A stretch of 36,375 bases of DNA from Sphingobium indicum BiD32 (GTDB lineage Bacteria; Pseudomonadota; Alphaproteobacteria; Sphingomonadales; Sphingomonadaceae), in contig NZ_CAVK010000042.1 of NCBI RefSeq assembly GCF_000382885.1, positions 1 through 36,375 on the forward strand, read 5' to 3'. Shown in pieces: positions 16,781 through 25,150 of the stretch. Positions within the stretch are counted from its first letter, which is position 1. Each line of letters opens with the position of its first letter. The position numbers and the translations under genes are program-made. The notes below the pieces were generated by a model. That model saw only the letters and a list, made by a program, of their open reading frames with translations. It did no database searches and was not told the DNA's origin.

Positions 16781-17016
16781 GCGGAATCCTCTCCGCCTCA
16801 CCCGGGCCCTCGGCGATCCGCCTGATGGTCGGCACGCACCTGCTGCTCCTGATCCAGGCTGCGCTGGTGCTGTGGTCGGCGCCGTCTCTCGATATCGCGC
16901 TGCGGGTGCTGATCGCGCTGGTGTTCGCCATGGCGGTCGGTGGGTTATGTGCCGCGATACACGGCCTGTCGGACGACAATCGCCAGACCTGGTGGAGACG
17001 CCGTCATGGCCGCTGA
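16777..17016 (+). CDS. Small membrane protein 3 (before traW)
   Basis: Encodes 79 residues from ATG 16777, overlapping the previous gene by ATGA. Almost all of it is two hydrophobic segments, LMVGTHLLLLIQAALVLWSA and IALRVLIALVFAMAVGGLCA, with a basic tail WWRRRHGR. It overlaps traW by 11 bases. With its two predecessors it makes a three-gene set of small hydrophobic proteins between traC and traW. I cannot assign a family. Confidence 0.7.
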   Translation: MSGILSASPGPSAIRLMVGTHLLLLIQAALVLWSAPSLDIALRVLIALVFAMAVGGLCAAIHGLSDDNRQTWWRRRHGR

Positions 17017-17725
17017 ACCTCTGCCTCCCAGCCCTGACGAACCACCGCAAGGCTGGGGTGTGGTGATATTCCAGTCGGCGACGATCGCGCTGATGCTGCT
17101 CGCTTCCGTCGTGGTCGCCGCCAGCGCGCACGCCGCGACATCGACCATCGGCCGCACCTGGCCGATCGCTGAGCCCGATGCGCTCACCGAGATCGAGGCC
17201 AGGGCATCGCAGCTCCCCGCCGATATGCGCGCCAGATATGGCCCGCGATCTTCCTGGTCAGCGATGAAGGCTGCTGTACTCACGCCGGCCACGCGCAGCC
17301 AGGTGCGCAGCGTCGTGCCGTTCTATACGCTCGAGACGGAGATTCGTCTGCCTGGCGGCGAGCTGCTTTATCCCAAGGGCTACAGCTTCAACCCGCTTTC
17401 CTATGTGACGCTGCCGCAGCGCCTGGTGGTGGTCCACCCGCGCGATCTTGGCTGGGCGCTCAAGACCGCGCGGCTCAGTGATTTCATCCTGCTGGCGGCG
17501 GGCAGCGCGCAGGACGATGACGCCATCACGCTCTCTGAGAGGACCGGGCGTCCGATCTTCATCCTCGAGCAGCGGATCAAGGACCGGCTCGCCCTGACAG
17601 TCGCCCCCGTGATCATTGCCCAGGTCGGCACAAGGCTGGAACTGACCGAGGTTCGGCTCGACCGGACTGCTCGCGCCGCGGGAATGGCACAGGTTCGGCC
17701 TGCCCAGAGGAGGCAAGTGCCATGA
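17006..17725 (+). CDS. traW: Pilus assembly protein TraW
   Basis: Encodes 239 residues from ATG 17006 with GGAG upstream. An N-terminal hydrophobic segment (SATIALMLLASVVVAASAHA) is a signal peptide or anchor; the mature part starts with IGRTWPIAEPDALTEIEARA, the hallmark TraW N-terminus, and goes on with GGELLYPKGYSFNPLSYVTL and a C-terminal half with RTGRPIFILEQRI and LTVAPVIIAQVGTRLELTEV. TraW is periplasmic and needed for F-pilus assembly with TraU and TrbC. The leader is longer than usual, with about 20 soluble residues ahead of the hydrophobic core. The stop overlaps traU. Confidence 0.9.
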   Translation: MAAEPLPPSPDEPPQGWGVVIFQSATIALMLLASVVVAASAHAATSTIGRTWPIAEPDALTEIEARASQLPADMRARYGPRSSWSAMKAAVLTPATRSQVRSVVPFYTLETEIRLPGGELLYPKGYSFNPLSYVTLPQRLVVVHPRDLGWALKTARLSDFILLAAGSAQDDDAITLSERTGRPIFILEQRIKDRLALTVAPVIIAQVGTRLELTEVRLDRTARAAGMAQVRPAQRRQVP

Positions 17726-18738
17726 CGCGGCATTACGCGAGACTCATGAGTGCCGCCGCCGCGCTGCTTCTCGCAGGCCTTGCGCCCACCACCCCAGCGC
17801 AGGCCTCGTCCTGCCCGACCGGCACGGTGTTCAACCCGATCACCAAGGTGCGCTGGAACTGCATCTTCCCGATCACCATCGGCGGGGTACGGATCGGCAG
17901 CTTCGACAAGCTGTCGAAGGAACTGGACGCGCAGTCCTCGTCGAAACCCCTGTGCGCGTGCCGCAAGGGCGCGACCTTCTGGTTCGGGGTGAAGGTCAGC
18001 TTCTGGTCGCCCAATCGTATGGTCGATGTTGTGACCGAGCCCGGCTGCATGATGGCGCTCGGCGCCGATCTCTTGCCCACGCACGGCAAGCTCCAGGGCA
18101 GCCAAAGTTCCATCTCTGACGGAACAAACACCCGCAAGATGTTCGCGCAGATGCATTATTACATCTCGCCGGTCTGGAAGATGCTCGACATGTTCACCGA
18201 CCTGCCCTGCCTTGAGGATGACGGTTTCGACGTCGCGCTGATCACCGAGGTGCTCCCGACCTGGCAATCGGGTACGCTGGGCGCGATCATCCAGCCCGAG
18301 GGTATCCTGTTCGGTAATCCCGCCGCGGGCCTCGCCTGCATGGCCGACAGCGCCGCGGCGGCGGCGGGCAAGGTCATCGATCCGCTGTTCTGGTGCATGG
18401 GCAGCTGGGGTGCGACCTATCCCATCGCGGGCGACATCCATTTTGACGATTCGGTCGAAGCCTGGGCGGGATTGGCGGCGCGCGGCACGTTCATGATGGG
18501 GCGCCTGGGTGCGCTCACCATTTCCTCGGCCGATGGCTGCTCGTTCAAGCCGCAGCCGATCTGGACCAAGTCGCGCTACAAGCTTCAGCTGATGGAGCCG
18601 GTCAAGGGCGGCAAATGCGTCAATATCGGTCGCCCGGGCGCGCTGTGGTCGTCGGGCAAACATGCACCGGGCAAGGACAACGCCCAGTTCATGCTGTTCG
18701 AGAAGGTGATCTGCTGCGCGGGGATACCGGTGCCATGA
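17722..18738 (+). CDS. traU: Pilus assembly / DNA transfer protein TraU
   Basis: A 338-residue periplasmic protein with signal peptide (ALLLAGLAPTTPAQA) and many cysteines. It begins CPTGTVFNPITKVRWNCIFP and has ITIGGVRIG, CACRKGATFWFGVKVSFWSP, MHYYISPVWKMLDMF, GAIIQPEGILFGNPAAGLAC and FWCMGSWGATYPIAG, all strongly conserved in TraU. It acts with TraW in pilus assembly and DNA transfer. The Cys content explains the need for the DsbC-like and TraF-like proteins of the cluster. Length matches F TraU (about 330). Confidence 0.95.
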   Translation: MTRHYARLMSAAAALLLAGLAPTTPAQASSCPTGTVFNPITKVRWNCIFPITIGGVRIGSFDKLSKELDAQSSSKPLCACRKGATFWFGVKVSFWSPNRMVDVVTEPGCMMALGADLLPTHGKLQGSQSSISDGTNTRKMFAQMHYYISPVWKMLDMFTDLPCLEDDGFDVALITEVLPTWQSGTLGAIIQPEGILFGNPAAGLACMADSAAAAAGKVIDPLFWCMGSWGATYPIAGDIHFDDSVEAWAGLAARGTFMMGRLGALTISSADGCSFKPQPIWTKSRYKLQLMEPVKGGKCVNIGRPGALWSSGKHAPGKDNAQFMLFEKVICCAGIPVP

Positions 18739-19115
18739 GCCGGTTATCCTCCAACTCTTTACCCCCTAGGCCCTCGCCTCACAGGCCTTTCCCGGATCGT
18801 CTCGCGTGTGCCCCGGTTCCTCCGTGGTCTGCCCGCCACAGCCAGCAAGGCTGCCAGGGTGCGCGCGGGACGGGAGCGGCGCCGCTTCCCCCCAGTGGCG
18901 CCGCTCCAACTACGGTCAGTACGGTCGTTGCTTCGTATGAGGATGCGGCGCCCCTCCCCGCCGCTCGTCCATCGGCGACGGCCGTGCTGGCCACCTTCGA
19001 GGGGCAGTCCGTGTTCCGGGTAGTCACTGCCGGACAGACCGCAATGAGGAGGGGTGACCTGTTTCGTTTGCGCAAGGGCTCCCGTGTCCATGCACCAAGG
19101 GAAACGGGTTCATGA
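18735..19115 (+). CDS. Small unknown protein between traU and traN
   Basis: A 126-residue ORF whose ATG overlaps the traU stop and whose stop overlaps the traN start (both ATGA), which is the main evidence that it is real. The first 60 residues are Pro/Arg/Ser-rich without a clear signal peptide. The C-terminal part (ATAVLATFEGQSVFRVVTAG, then RRGDLFRLRKGSRVHAP) looks folded and basic. I do not recognise it. The basic, low-complexity N-terminus makes a later start possible. Confidence 0.55.
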   Translation: MSRLSSNSLPPRPSPHRPFPDRLACAPVPPWSARHSQQGCQGARGTGAAPLPPSGAAPTTVSTVVASYEDAAPLPAARPSATAVLATFEGQSVFRVVTAGQTAMRRGDLFRLRKGSRVHAPRETGS

Positions 19116-21046
19116 AGCGATTGCCCTTGATGCTCGCCGGCACGGTATTGATGCTGCCGTCGGTCCTTCATGCGCAAAGCATGGATGATCGTGCCCGCGC
19201 TGCCGCCGCTGCCACAAAAGCCAAAACCGGCGACAGCGACACGCTGCTGAAGAACTATGTGACCCCGGGCATGAGCGGTCAGCCGGTGGCGACGGTCGAT
19301 GGCACCAAGACGTTCACCCCCACGCTGGCCTGCCAGAAAACCGCGAACCTGCTCGAAGTGCTGATCCAGCCCTCGTCGTCCGGCGATATCGGCGTGGTGC
19401 GGATTTCGCGCGACAAGGATCTCGACGGGACGTTCGACAGCAGTTCGGCGCTGCCCGTGCCGGTCTCAGGCATCTGCGCCAACGGCGTGATTTCCTGCCA
19501 GCCCGGCACCTGGACCCAGTGCCACTCGTTTCGCTGGAACCTGGATAGCGCGAAGGACCTGAAGCTCACCGAGGTCGATATGCCCGAACTATCGGGTTGT
19601 TACTGCGTCAACAACAGCTGCGGCAGTAATCTGGTGTTCGGCAATCTCGCCTCCGTGCTCAAGGATCTGGGCGGCGGCATGGTCGGGGCACTCACCACGG
19701 CCGATCCGCGCATCGGCGTGGCCGAAGCGCGGATCAACGGCCCCGTGATCGATTATGTCGGCGCACAGACCACCGCCTGCACCTCGAGTCCGGCGATCGG
19801 CCAGACCGTCTACCGCGCCAATCCGGCGGCGATCCAGGGCGATGCTTTCGCGCTTTCATCGAGCAACCCCGTGTTCCAGGCGCTCGCCGCCTCTTCGGCG
19901 GGCGCGGGCAAAGCCCAGCAATTGCGCAGTTGCACTATCACCCGCGAGGTGACGCTCAGGGAGGTTGCCGTGGACGATGTCATCTCCCGGACAGCCGGCG
20001 GCTATGCGACCATTGCCGGTACCGGCGGCAGCGCCGATTTCCTGATGGGATCGCCCGGCAATAACAGCCTTCGTGGCGGCGGATGCAGCCTCTTCGATTT
20101 CCGGATGACCCTGCATGTCGGGGATCCGGACCGGCTCAAGTCGGTGACCCTGCCGGTCTATTCCGCCGACGACTGGGCGCAGGTCCGAATCGACGGCATG
20201 CTTGTCGCCTATGGCCCAGGTGCCTGGACCGGTTCCGGCTATCCCCCCGGTAATTGCGAGCAGGACCATACCACCTTCTACGCGCCGAACACCGACCTCA
20301 AGCCTTTGCTCACCAAGGGCGATCATGAAATCTGGCTGCGCGTCGCGGTGGCTGACAGGGGCGATGCCTTCGCGCAGATCCACGCCGAGGTCGATACCAG
20401 TTGCAAGACCACCGAGCGGATCGTCGATCTGTGCTTGGGCTACGGCGCCGATCCCAAATGTCGACTTTCCGCTGAAGACGTCGATGGCGTCCAGACCTTC
20501 CGAAACGGCGTTGCGACAGGCCTGCGGCCGTTGCCGCAGACCCGGCTGTTCGGCAATGCGAACTGCACGCTGCAATTCACCCGCGACTTTTTCGAGCGGA
20601 CCCGCACCTATGCCTGCACCACCGATAGCACGGCGCTGCCCGCACCCGATTTGAGCCGGGGCGCTTACATCATCGACCATTCGACCGAGACGCTGCTCGC
20701 CGACCGGACGAAGGCAGCAGACGGCAGTATCACGACATCAACGCGGAACTTTTCGATACCGCCCCAGGGCACGGTCCCTGCCTGCGAAGCGATCTGCAAA
20801 ACCCGCGCGCCCAAGGCGAACACTGCCGCCGCACCCGATGGGGTGGTGGCAAGTCGGCAGAATGCGCCGACCGGCTACGACACCTTCTACCATACCTGCG
20901 ATGCCGCCAACGTCTGCCCGGCGGGCCCCGGCGAGGAGATCGTGTCAGCCTGCGGCTGCGTTGATGACTTTCCCGAAGCGGTGGTGATGATGCAGACCGT
21001 CCGGCTCGCCGGTGCCGACATGGTCTGCACAAGTGCAGTGCCATGA
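19112..21046 (+). CDS. traN: TraN-like mating-pair protein, N-terminal half
   Basis: A 644-residue exported, Cys-rich protein: signal peptide (LPLMLAGTVLMLPSVLHA), an Ala-rich helix, then FTPTLACQKTANLLEVLIQP, repeated Cys pairs (SGCYCVNNSCGSNLVFGN), and a carbohydrate- or lectin-like beta region (SDFRMTLHVGDPDRLK neighbourhood through EIWLRVAVADRGDAF). It ends with an ACGC motif and VVMMQTVRLAGADMVC. This matches the N-terminal and central parts of large TraN proteins, outer-membrane adhesins that stabilise mating pairs. It lacks the conserved TraN C-terminus, which is encoded by the next ORF with its own signal peptide. Both halves overlap by ATGA, so both are translated. Confidence 0.78.
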   Translation: MKRLPLMLAGTVLMLPSVLHAQSMDDRARAAAAATKAKTGDSDTLLKNYVTPGMSGQPVATVDGTKTFTPTLACQKTANLLEVLIQPSSSGDIGVVRISRDKDLDGTFDSSSALPVPVSGICANGVISCQPGTWTQCHSFRWNLDSAKDLKLTEVDMPELSGCYCVNNSCGSNLVFGNLASVLKDLGGGMVGALTTADPRIGVAEARINGPVIDYVGAQTTACTSSPAIGQTVYRANPAAIQGDAFALSSSNPVFQALAASSAGAGKAQQLRSCTITREVTLREVAVDDVISRTAGGYATIAGTGGSADFLMGSPGNNSLRGGGCSLFDFRMTLHVGDPDRLKSVTLPVYSADDWAQVRIDGMLVAYGPGAWTGSGYPPGNCEQDHTTFYAPNTDLKPLLTKGDHEIWLRVAVADRGDAFAQIHAEVDTSCKTTERIVDLCLGYGADPKCRLSAEDVDGVQTFRNGVATGLRPLPQTRLFGNANCTLQFTRDFFERTRTYACTTDSTALPAPDLSRGAYIIDHSTETLLADRTKAADGSITTSTRNFSIPPQGTVPACEAICKTRAPKANTAAAPDGVVASRQNAPTGYDTFYHTCDAANVCPAGPGEEIVSACGCVDDFPEAVVMMQTVRLAGADMVCTSAVP

Positions 21047-22122
21047 AGCGGCTCGCCCTCGCCCTGGTATTGAGCGCCGCCTCCGTCGGCGCCGCCCCGG
21101 CACATGCCGAGCAAATCTGCGCTGCGGATTTGAACGGCAATGGCGATGCCGCCGATCCCGGCGAAACCGCAAGCTGCACCGCGACACAAGGCGCGGGCTG
21201 GCAGTGCCCGATCCAGGCCGTAGCCTGCACGGTGACGGCGCCCGGAACTTATGCCTGCCCGCTTGGGCCGCAGTATGCATGCGAGGCGCCCGCCTCGGGC
21301 GGCGCCCCGACCTGCTCGCCCAATGCGTGCCAGGATACCGGCGCCACGCCCGTCAGCGAGGTTCCACCGATGGGTGATCCCGGTGTACCCGCCGATGGCA
21401 GTGTCGATGCCAATGGCAATTGCACCGCCAATATCGAGATCTTCGCCGCGCGCGCGATGCGCTGCCGCCCGCCGGGTCTCCTCGATACCTTCCAGAACTG
21501 CTGCAAGGACAAGGGCAAGATTATCAAGGACGGCATGGGTTCGCAGGTCGGCTCCATCGGCACCAAGATCGCCGTCGCCAAGGGCGTATTCACCGGCATG
21601 AAGGCTGCCTACACCGCCTTCCAGGCCGGTGCGACTGCGGGCCAGGCGGCAAGCGCAGGGGCCAACGCACTGATCGTCGGGATCGATCCGACCTCGATCG
21701 CCATCAGCCTCGCCATCAATTTCATGATCGAGGTGCTGCTGCAGGGCTGCGATCAGGAGGATATGGAGACAGGCATGTTGCGCGGCTCGGGCATGTGCCA
21801 CGAGGTCGGCACCTATTGCACCGCCAAGATCCTCGGCATCTGCATCCAGAAGGCCAAGGGCCATTGCTGCTTCAACACCAAGCTTGGCCGCATCATCCAG
21901 GAACAGGGCCGCCCGCAGCTCAAAAGCTTCAACGCGATTGGCTGGGGCACGCCCCAGCAGCCCTATTGCCGGGGCTTTACGCCGGAAGAGTTCCAGGCGC
22001 TCGACTTCTCCAAAATGGACCTCTCCGAATATTACGCGGACGTCGAGGCCCGCAGCCAATCCCAGATCCAGATCGACATGAAGGACAGGATCGATGCCTA
22101 TCTGCAAACCGTCAGCCAATAG
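21043..22122 (+). CDS. traN: TraN-like mating-pair protein, C-terminal half
   Basis: A 359-residue exported protein (signal peptide LALALVLSAASVGAAPAHA). After Cys-rich repeats with a DLNGNGDAADPGE acidic loop, it carries the most conserved TraN block: FQNCCKDKG, GTYCTAKILGICIQKAKGHC-CFNTKLGRIIQEQGR, WGTPQQPYCRGFTPEEFQAL and DFSKMDLSEYY. In F and SXT-type elements this block is the C-terminus of a single TraN chain. Here it is a separate, exported polypeptide coupled to the upstream half. Whether the two reassemble through disulfides is inference. The end overlaps trbC by 29 bases. Confidence 0.85.
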   Translation: MKRLALALVLSAASVGAAPAHAEQICAADLNGNGDAADPGETASCTATQGAGWQCPIQAVACTVTAPGTYACPLGPQYACEAPASGGAPTCSPNACQDTGATPVSEVPPMGDPGVPADGSVDANGNCTANIEIFAARAMRCRPPGLLDTFQNCCKDKGKIIKDGMGSQVGSIGTKIAVAKGVFTGMKAAYTAFQAGATAGQAASAGANALIVGIDPTSIAISLAINFMIEVLLQGCDQEDMETGMLRGSGMCHEVGTYCTAKILGICIQKAKGHCCFNTKLGRIIQEQGRPQLKSFNAIGWGTPQQPYCRGFTPEEFQALDFSKMDLSEYYADVEARSQSQIQIDMKDRIDAYLQTVSQ

Positions 22123-23017
22123 CGCCCGCGCCGCGCCGGTGCTGCTGGCGTCCGTCATCACACTCGTCATGGCGCTGAATCTGCCCGCCGCTGCGGATGC
22201 GCGGCAAACCGCAGCCAGCCCGCAGTCGGGCAGTGCCCGCGAGGCTATCCAAAAGCAGGGTGATGCCGCGATGGAGCGGCTGAGGGACGCGATCGCGAAG
22301 CGCAAAGGGGATGGAACCGCCGCAACTGTCGCGTTGCCGGAGCTTCCCGAGACCGAGAGACGCCGGGCCTTCGATGCGATGCGCCGCCATGCTCCCTTAC
22401 CCGTGATGGAAGCGCGGGCGCGTTCCGCGCTTGACGCGGGCAAAGATGCCTTTGCTGCCCAGCGCGATGCGATGGCGAAGCGGCTCAGGCAGGCTCTGGG
22501 ACTGGAAGCTCCCGAGATGGAGGCTGTCGCCAAAGCCGCCGCGCCCGATGTGCTCCATAGCTGGGTGCCGGTGTTGCTTGTTTCGTCCTCGATGCCGATC
22601 GCAACCTTGCGAACTTATGCCGCTCAGCTCGAGAAGGCCGGCGGTGTCATGGCATTTCGCGGAATGCCCGGCGGGCTAACCAAGGTCGGGCCGATGGCCA
22701 AACTTTCCGCCGAGATTCTCCGGCTCGATCCCGGCTGCGAGGGACCGGCCTGCGCGATGCGGGGTGTCCAGCTGATCGTCGATCCGCTGGTGTTCCGCCA
22801 GCACGGCGTCACCCGCGTGCCGGCGCTTGCGATGATCCCGGGCGATCCGACCCAGCCCTATTGCGAGCGCGATGAGGCGAGTCTGCCCACAACCCAGATA
22901 AACGCCCCCCACGTCATCTACGGCGATGCCGCGCTCACCGGGATGCTCGACGAATATGCCCGCCTCGGCGGCAAGAAGGAGGTGCAGGGTGCTCAGTCTC
23001 GCCTGGAAAACCGCTAG
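22094..23017 (+). CDS. trbC: F-type pilus assembly protein TrbC
   Basis: A 307-residue exported protein: signal peptide (VLLASVITLVMALNLPAAADA), an Ala/Arg-rich helical N-domain, then a thioredoxin-like domain starting WVPVLLVSSSMPIATLRTYA with GVMAFRGMPGG, VQLIVDPLVFRQHGVTRVPA and a cis-Pro at VTRVPAL. The SSSMP block replaces the CXXC of true thioredoxins, exactly as in TrbC of F. It works with TraW in the periplasm during pilus assembly. In F, TrbC lies between TraU and TraN; here it follows the TraN pair. Confidence 0.88.
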   Translation: MPICKPSANSARAAPVLLASVITLVMALNLPAAADARQTAASPQSGSAREAIQKQGDAAMERLRDAIAKRKGDGTAATVALPELPETERRRAFDAMRRHAPLPVMEARARSALDAGKDAFAAQRDAMAKRLRQALGLEAPEMEAVAKAAAPDVLHSWVPVLLVSSSMPIATLRTYAAQLEKAGGVMAFRGMPGGLTKVGPMAKLSAEILRLDPGCEGPACAMRGVQLIVDPLVFRQHGVTRVPALAMIPGDPTQPYCERDEASLPTTQINAPHVIYGDAALTGMLDEYARLGGKKEVQGAQSRLENR

Positions 23018-23597
23018 GGCCGCCTGGCCCGAAATCAAACTGCTGCCGCTGCGAGCCGCAGTCGCGCTCGGCAGTTCGGGTCTGGGCCAACCGGTGCGCC
23101 CCGCCCAGCTGTGGAAGGCCTATGCCGTGGTCCTGCCCATCGGGCTCGCGGCCTGCTGGGCCATCCCGCAAGTGACCTGGGTGATGAGCCCGTCGATCAA
23201 CGCGGTCGCGGTGCGCGCCAGCCCTGGTCCGATCCACAAAGGGGATTTTGTCATGTTCATGCTGTCGCACCCGCTGGCGGGACCTAAGCCCGTCAATGTC
23301 ACCAAACAGGCCTTGTGCATGCCAGGCGAGCGGCTCGATATGATCGAGAAACCCTCGATGATGCCGGGCGCCCCAAACGGCCAGTACGATGGCTGGTATT
23401 ATTGCAACGAGCGGCTGCTCAATGTGGGCAAGGCGCTCGGCCGAGGCGGTCAGAAACTCGATCACTGGCAGCCCCATGAACGCGTGATCCCCGATGGCTT
23501 TGTCTTCGTCGGCTCAAGCCACCCCGACGGGTTCGACAGCCGCTATTATGGCCCGGTCGCAATTGATCGGCTGAAACGCATGGAGAAGGTGCTGTGA
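22989..23597 (+). CDS. S26-family signal peptidase of the transfer system
   Basis: A 202-residue protein from GTG 22989, chosen for AAGGAGG (22976-22982) upstream; the frame also opens further upstream inside trbC. One membrane segment (AYAVVLPIGLAACWAIP) is followed by MSPSINAVAVRASPGPIHKGD, with Ser69 the probable nucleophile, and TKQALCMPGERLDM, where Lys106 would be the general base; a C-terminal PDGFVFVGSSHPDGFDSRYYG box is typical. The family (TraF of RP4, TrhF of R27) processes or cyclises pilins. It may cut the pilin at 9338 instead of the host LepB. Confidence 0.88.
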   Translation: MLSLAWKTARAAWPEIKLLPLRAAVALGSSGLGQPVRPAQLWKAYAVVLPIGLAACWAIPQVTWVMSPSINAVAVRASPGPIHKGDFVMFMLSHPLAGPKPVNVTKQALCMPGERLDMIEKPSMMPGAPNGQYDGWYYCNERLLNVGKALGRGGQKLDHWQPHERVIPDGFVFVGSSHPDGFDSRYYGPVAIDRLKRMEKVL

Positions 23598-24499
23598 TCG
23601 CCCTTCCCCGCGCGGCCCTGCTCGCCGCGGTACTCTTAGCAGGTCCGGCTACGGCGCAAACCGCGTCGGCAGGCATCAACCAGCCAAAGCAGGGCTATTG
23701 GTGGTATGCGCCGCCGCCAAAGGCGGACAAGCAGGCACCACCCGATCCCGACGCCTTGATGAAGCCCCTGATCCCGCCAATGGCCGAGCTTGCGACCTTC
23801 ACGCCGCCCAAGATTCGCAAACTGATCGAGCAGCAGCGCGATTATGCCGCGACCGTGCTGACCGTCGATGCGGTGGCAGATTTTTGGCGGCTCGAGGATT
23901 TCGCAAGGCGCAAGGCCCGCGCTTTTGCCGGTGTCACACAGATTGCGATGCTCCAGCATCCCGAACTCAATTCCAAATCCGCCAATCCGATGGTCGGTGA
24001 CGCGCGCGCGGAACTCTCCGCCTACAAGGACGATGTCCGCCGCCGCTATCTGCGCGCTCATGCCCCGGAATTTGCGCTTGTCATGTTCTCGCGTTCGACC
24101 TGCGGCTACTGCCGGGTGCAGTGGCCGATCGTCCAGCGCTTCCAGGACGAGATGGGCTGGCAGGTGACGCTGATGGATATCGACCGGCGTCCCGAGCTTG
24201 GACAACGCTTCGGGGTCGAGGTCACGCCGACCACCATGATCATCCGGCGTAACAGCCAGCAACGCATGGTCATCGCGGCGGGCATTGAGACTTATCCCAA
24301 TCTTGCGCAGATGGCCTATCAGGCGGTGCGGCTGCTGTCGGGCGATATCCGGCCCGAGCAGTTCATGACCGGAGCCGGCGAGGAAGACGGGTTCTTCGAC
24401 GCGCTAGCCAATGGCCCGGTATCCTCCAGCGATCCGCGCAGCCGTGCAAGCGACATGCTCGGCGGCGACCTCGTCAATCGTCCCTCAGAACCCAAGTGA
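23594..24499 (+). CDS. traF: Pilus assembly thioredoxin-fold protein TraF
   Basis: Encodes 301 residues from GTG 23594, overlapping the peptidase gene. Signal peptide (ALLAAVLLAGPATA), then the TraF hallmark KQGYWWYAPPP, a helical N-domain and a thioredoxin fold with active CGYC (Cys170, Cys173) in FSRSTCGYCRVQWPIVQRF and cis-Pro in VEVTPTTMII. F TraF lacks the CXXC, but many relatives keep it, which suggests a redox-active version here. It is periplasmic and needed for pilus assembly with TraH. The C-terminal 40 residues are acidic and probably flexible. Confidence 0.92.
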   Translation: MIALPRAALLAAVLLAGPATAQTASAGINQPKQGYWWYAPPPKADKQAPPDPDALMKPLIPPMAELATFTPPKIRKLIEQQRDYAATVLTVDAVADFWRLEDFARRKARAFAGVTQIAMLQHPELNSKSANPMVGDARAELSAYKDDVRRRYLRAHAPEFALVMFSRSTCGYCRVQWPIVQRFQDEMGWQVTLMDIDRRPELGQRFGVEVTPTTMIIRRNSQQRMVIAAGIETYPNLAQMAYQAVRLLSGDIRPEQFMTGAGEEDGFFDALANGPVSSSDPRSRASDMLGGDLVNRPSEPK

Positions 24500-25098
24500 T
24501 GCGCTGGTCGCACCATCTCGGGCTCGCCGCTCTCGCCTGCGCCGTTGCGGTCCCGGGCAGCTTAGCTCTGGCCCGGGCAGTCACGCGCGAAGACGCGATG
24601 CGAGCGGCCATCCATCCGGTCGCAAGCGTCGCCGATATGAACGCCTGGCTGGCGCGGGTGCCCGTCACCCGCGATTTCCCACCCGATTTTGCCGCCACCC
24701 TGCGCGGCCAGGCCCCTGCCTTCCTCATCGAAATGAGCACGGCGCCGGGCTGCATTCCTTGCGCGGATATGTGGAGTAAGCTGTCGCAGCTGCGCACCCA
24801 ATATGGCTGGCGGGTCCGCACCATTGGCAGCGAGGAGGCGATGATCCGTTCGGGCCGGCTCTCCCTGCCCTGGGTCGGGCATCCGGTCGCCTGGGTACGC
24901 CCAATGGGCGATCCGAACCGGATTATACCGATCGCGATCGGCACCGACCATGCGCCCAACCTCGCGCGCAACATCTATCTCGCGGCCAAGATGCTGACCG
25001 GCCTGCGCGCTGACGTCGGCGTTCGTGCCCTGTCCAAATTTACCGGGATTGTCGGCATGGTGCCGCGCCCGGCACCCCAGCAAAGCCCAAGGAACTGA
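24499..25098 (+). CDS. Second thioredoxin-like periplasmic protein (CIPC)
   Basis: A 199-residue exported protein; ATG 24499 overlaps the traF stop by one base (GTG 24496 also possible). Signal peptide (LGLAALACAVAVPGSLALA), then a thioredoxin-like segment FLIEMSTAPGCIPCADMWSK with the redox pair Cys85/Cys88, and a loop PWVGHPVAW carrying a likely cis-Pro. The family is not one of the standard F Tra proteins, although it may fill the role of TrbB of F, a periplasmic disulfide isomerase. It follows traF and precedes traH, close to where trbB lies in F. Confidence 0.8.
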   Translation: MRWSHHLGLAALACAVAVPGSLALARAVTREDAMRAAIHPVASVADMNAWLARVPVTRDFPPDFAATLRGQAPAFLIEMSTAPGCIPCADMWSKLSQLRTQYGWRVRTIGSEEAMIRSGRLSLPWVGHPVAWVRPMGDPNRIIPIAIGTDHAPNLARNIYLAAKMLTGLRADVGVRALSKFTGIVGMVPRPAPQQSPRN

Positions 25099-25150
25099 GC
25101 ATGGCGGGCCAGTTCCTCCCCCTCTCCCATAACCTGCAAGGAAGCCCGCC

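Noticed and set aside
17401..18663. 420-codon minus-strand ORF
   Set aside because: Antisense shadow of traW and traU, whose motifs are clear on the plus strand.
20887..22533. 548-codon minus-strand ORF
   Set aside because: Shadow of the TraN C-terminal gene and trbC; no recognisable domain, no ribosome binding site.
24496..24501. GTG-ATG start choice for the second thioredoxin-like gene
   Set aside because: The GTG gives only one extra residue; ATG was preferred, as for the gene at 16062. No ribosome binding site discriminates.
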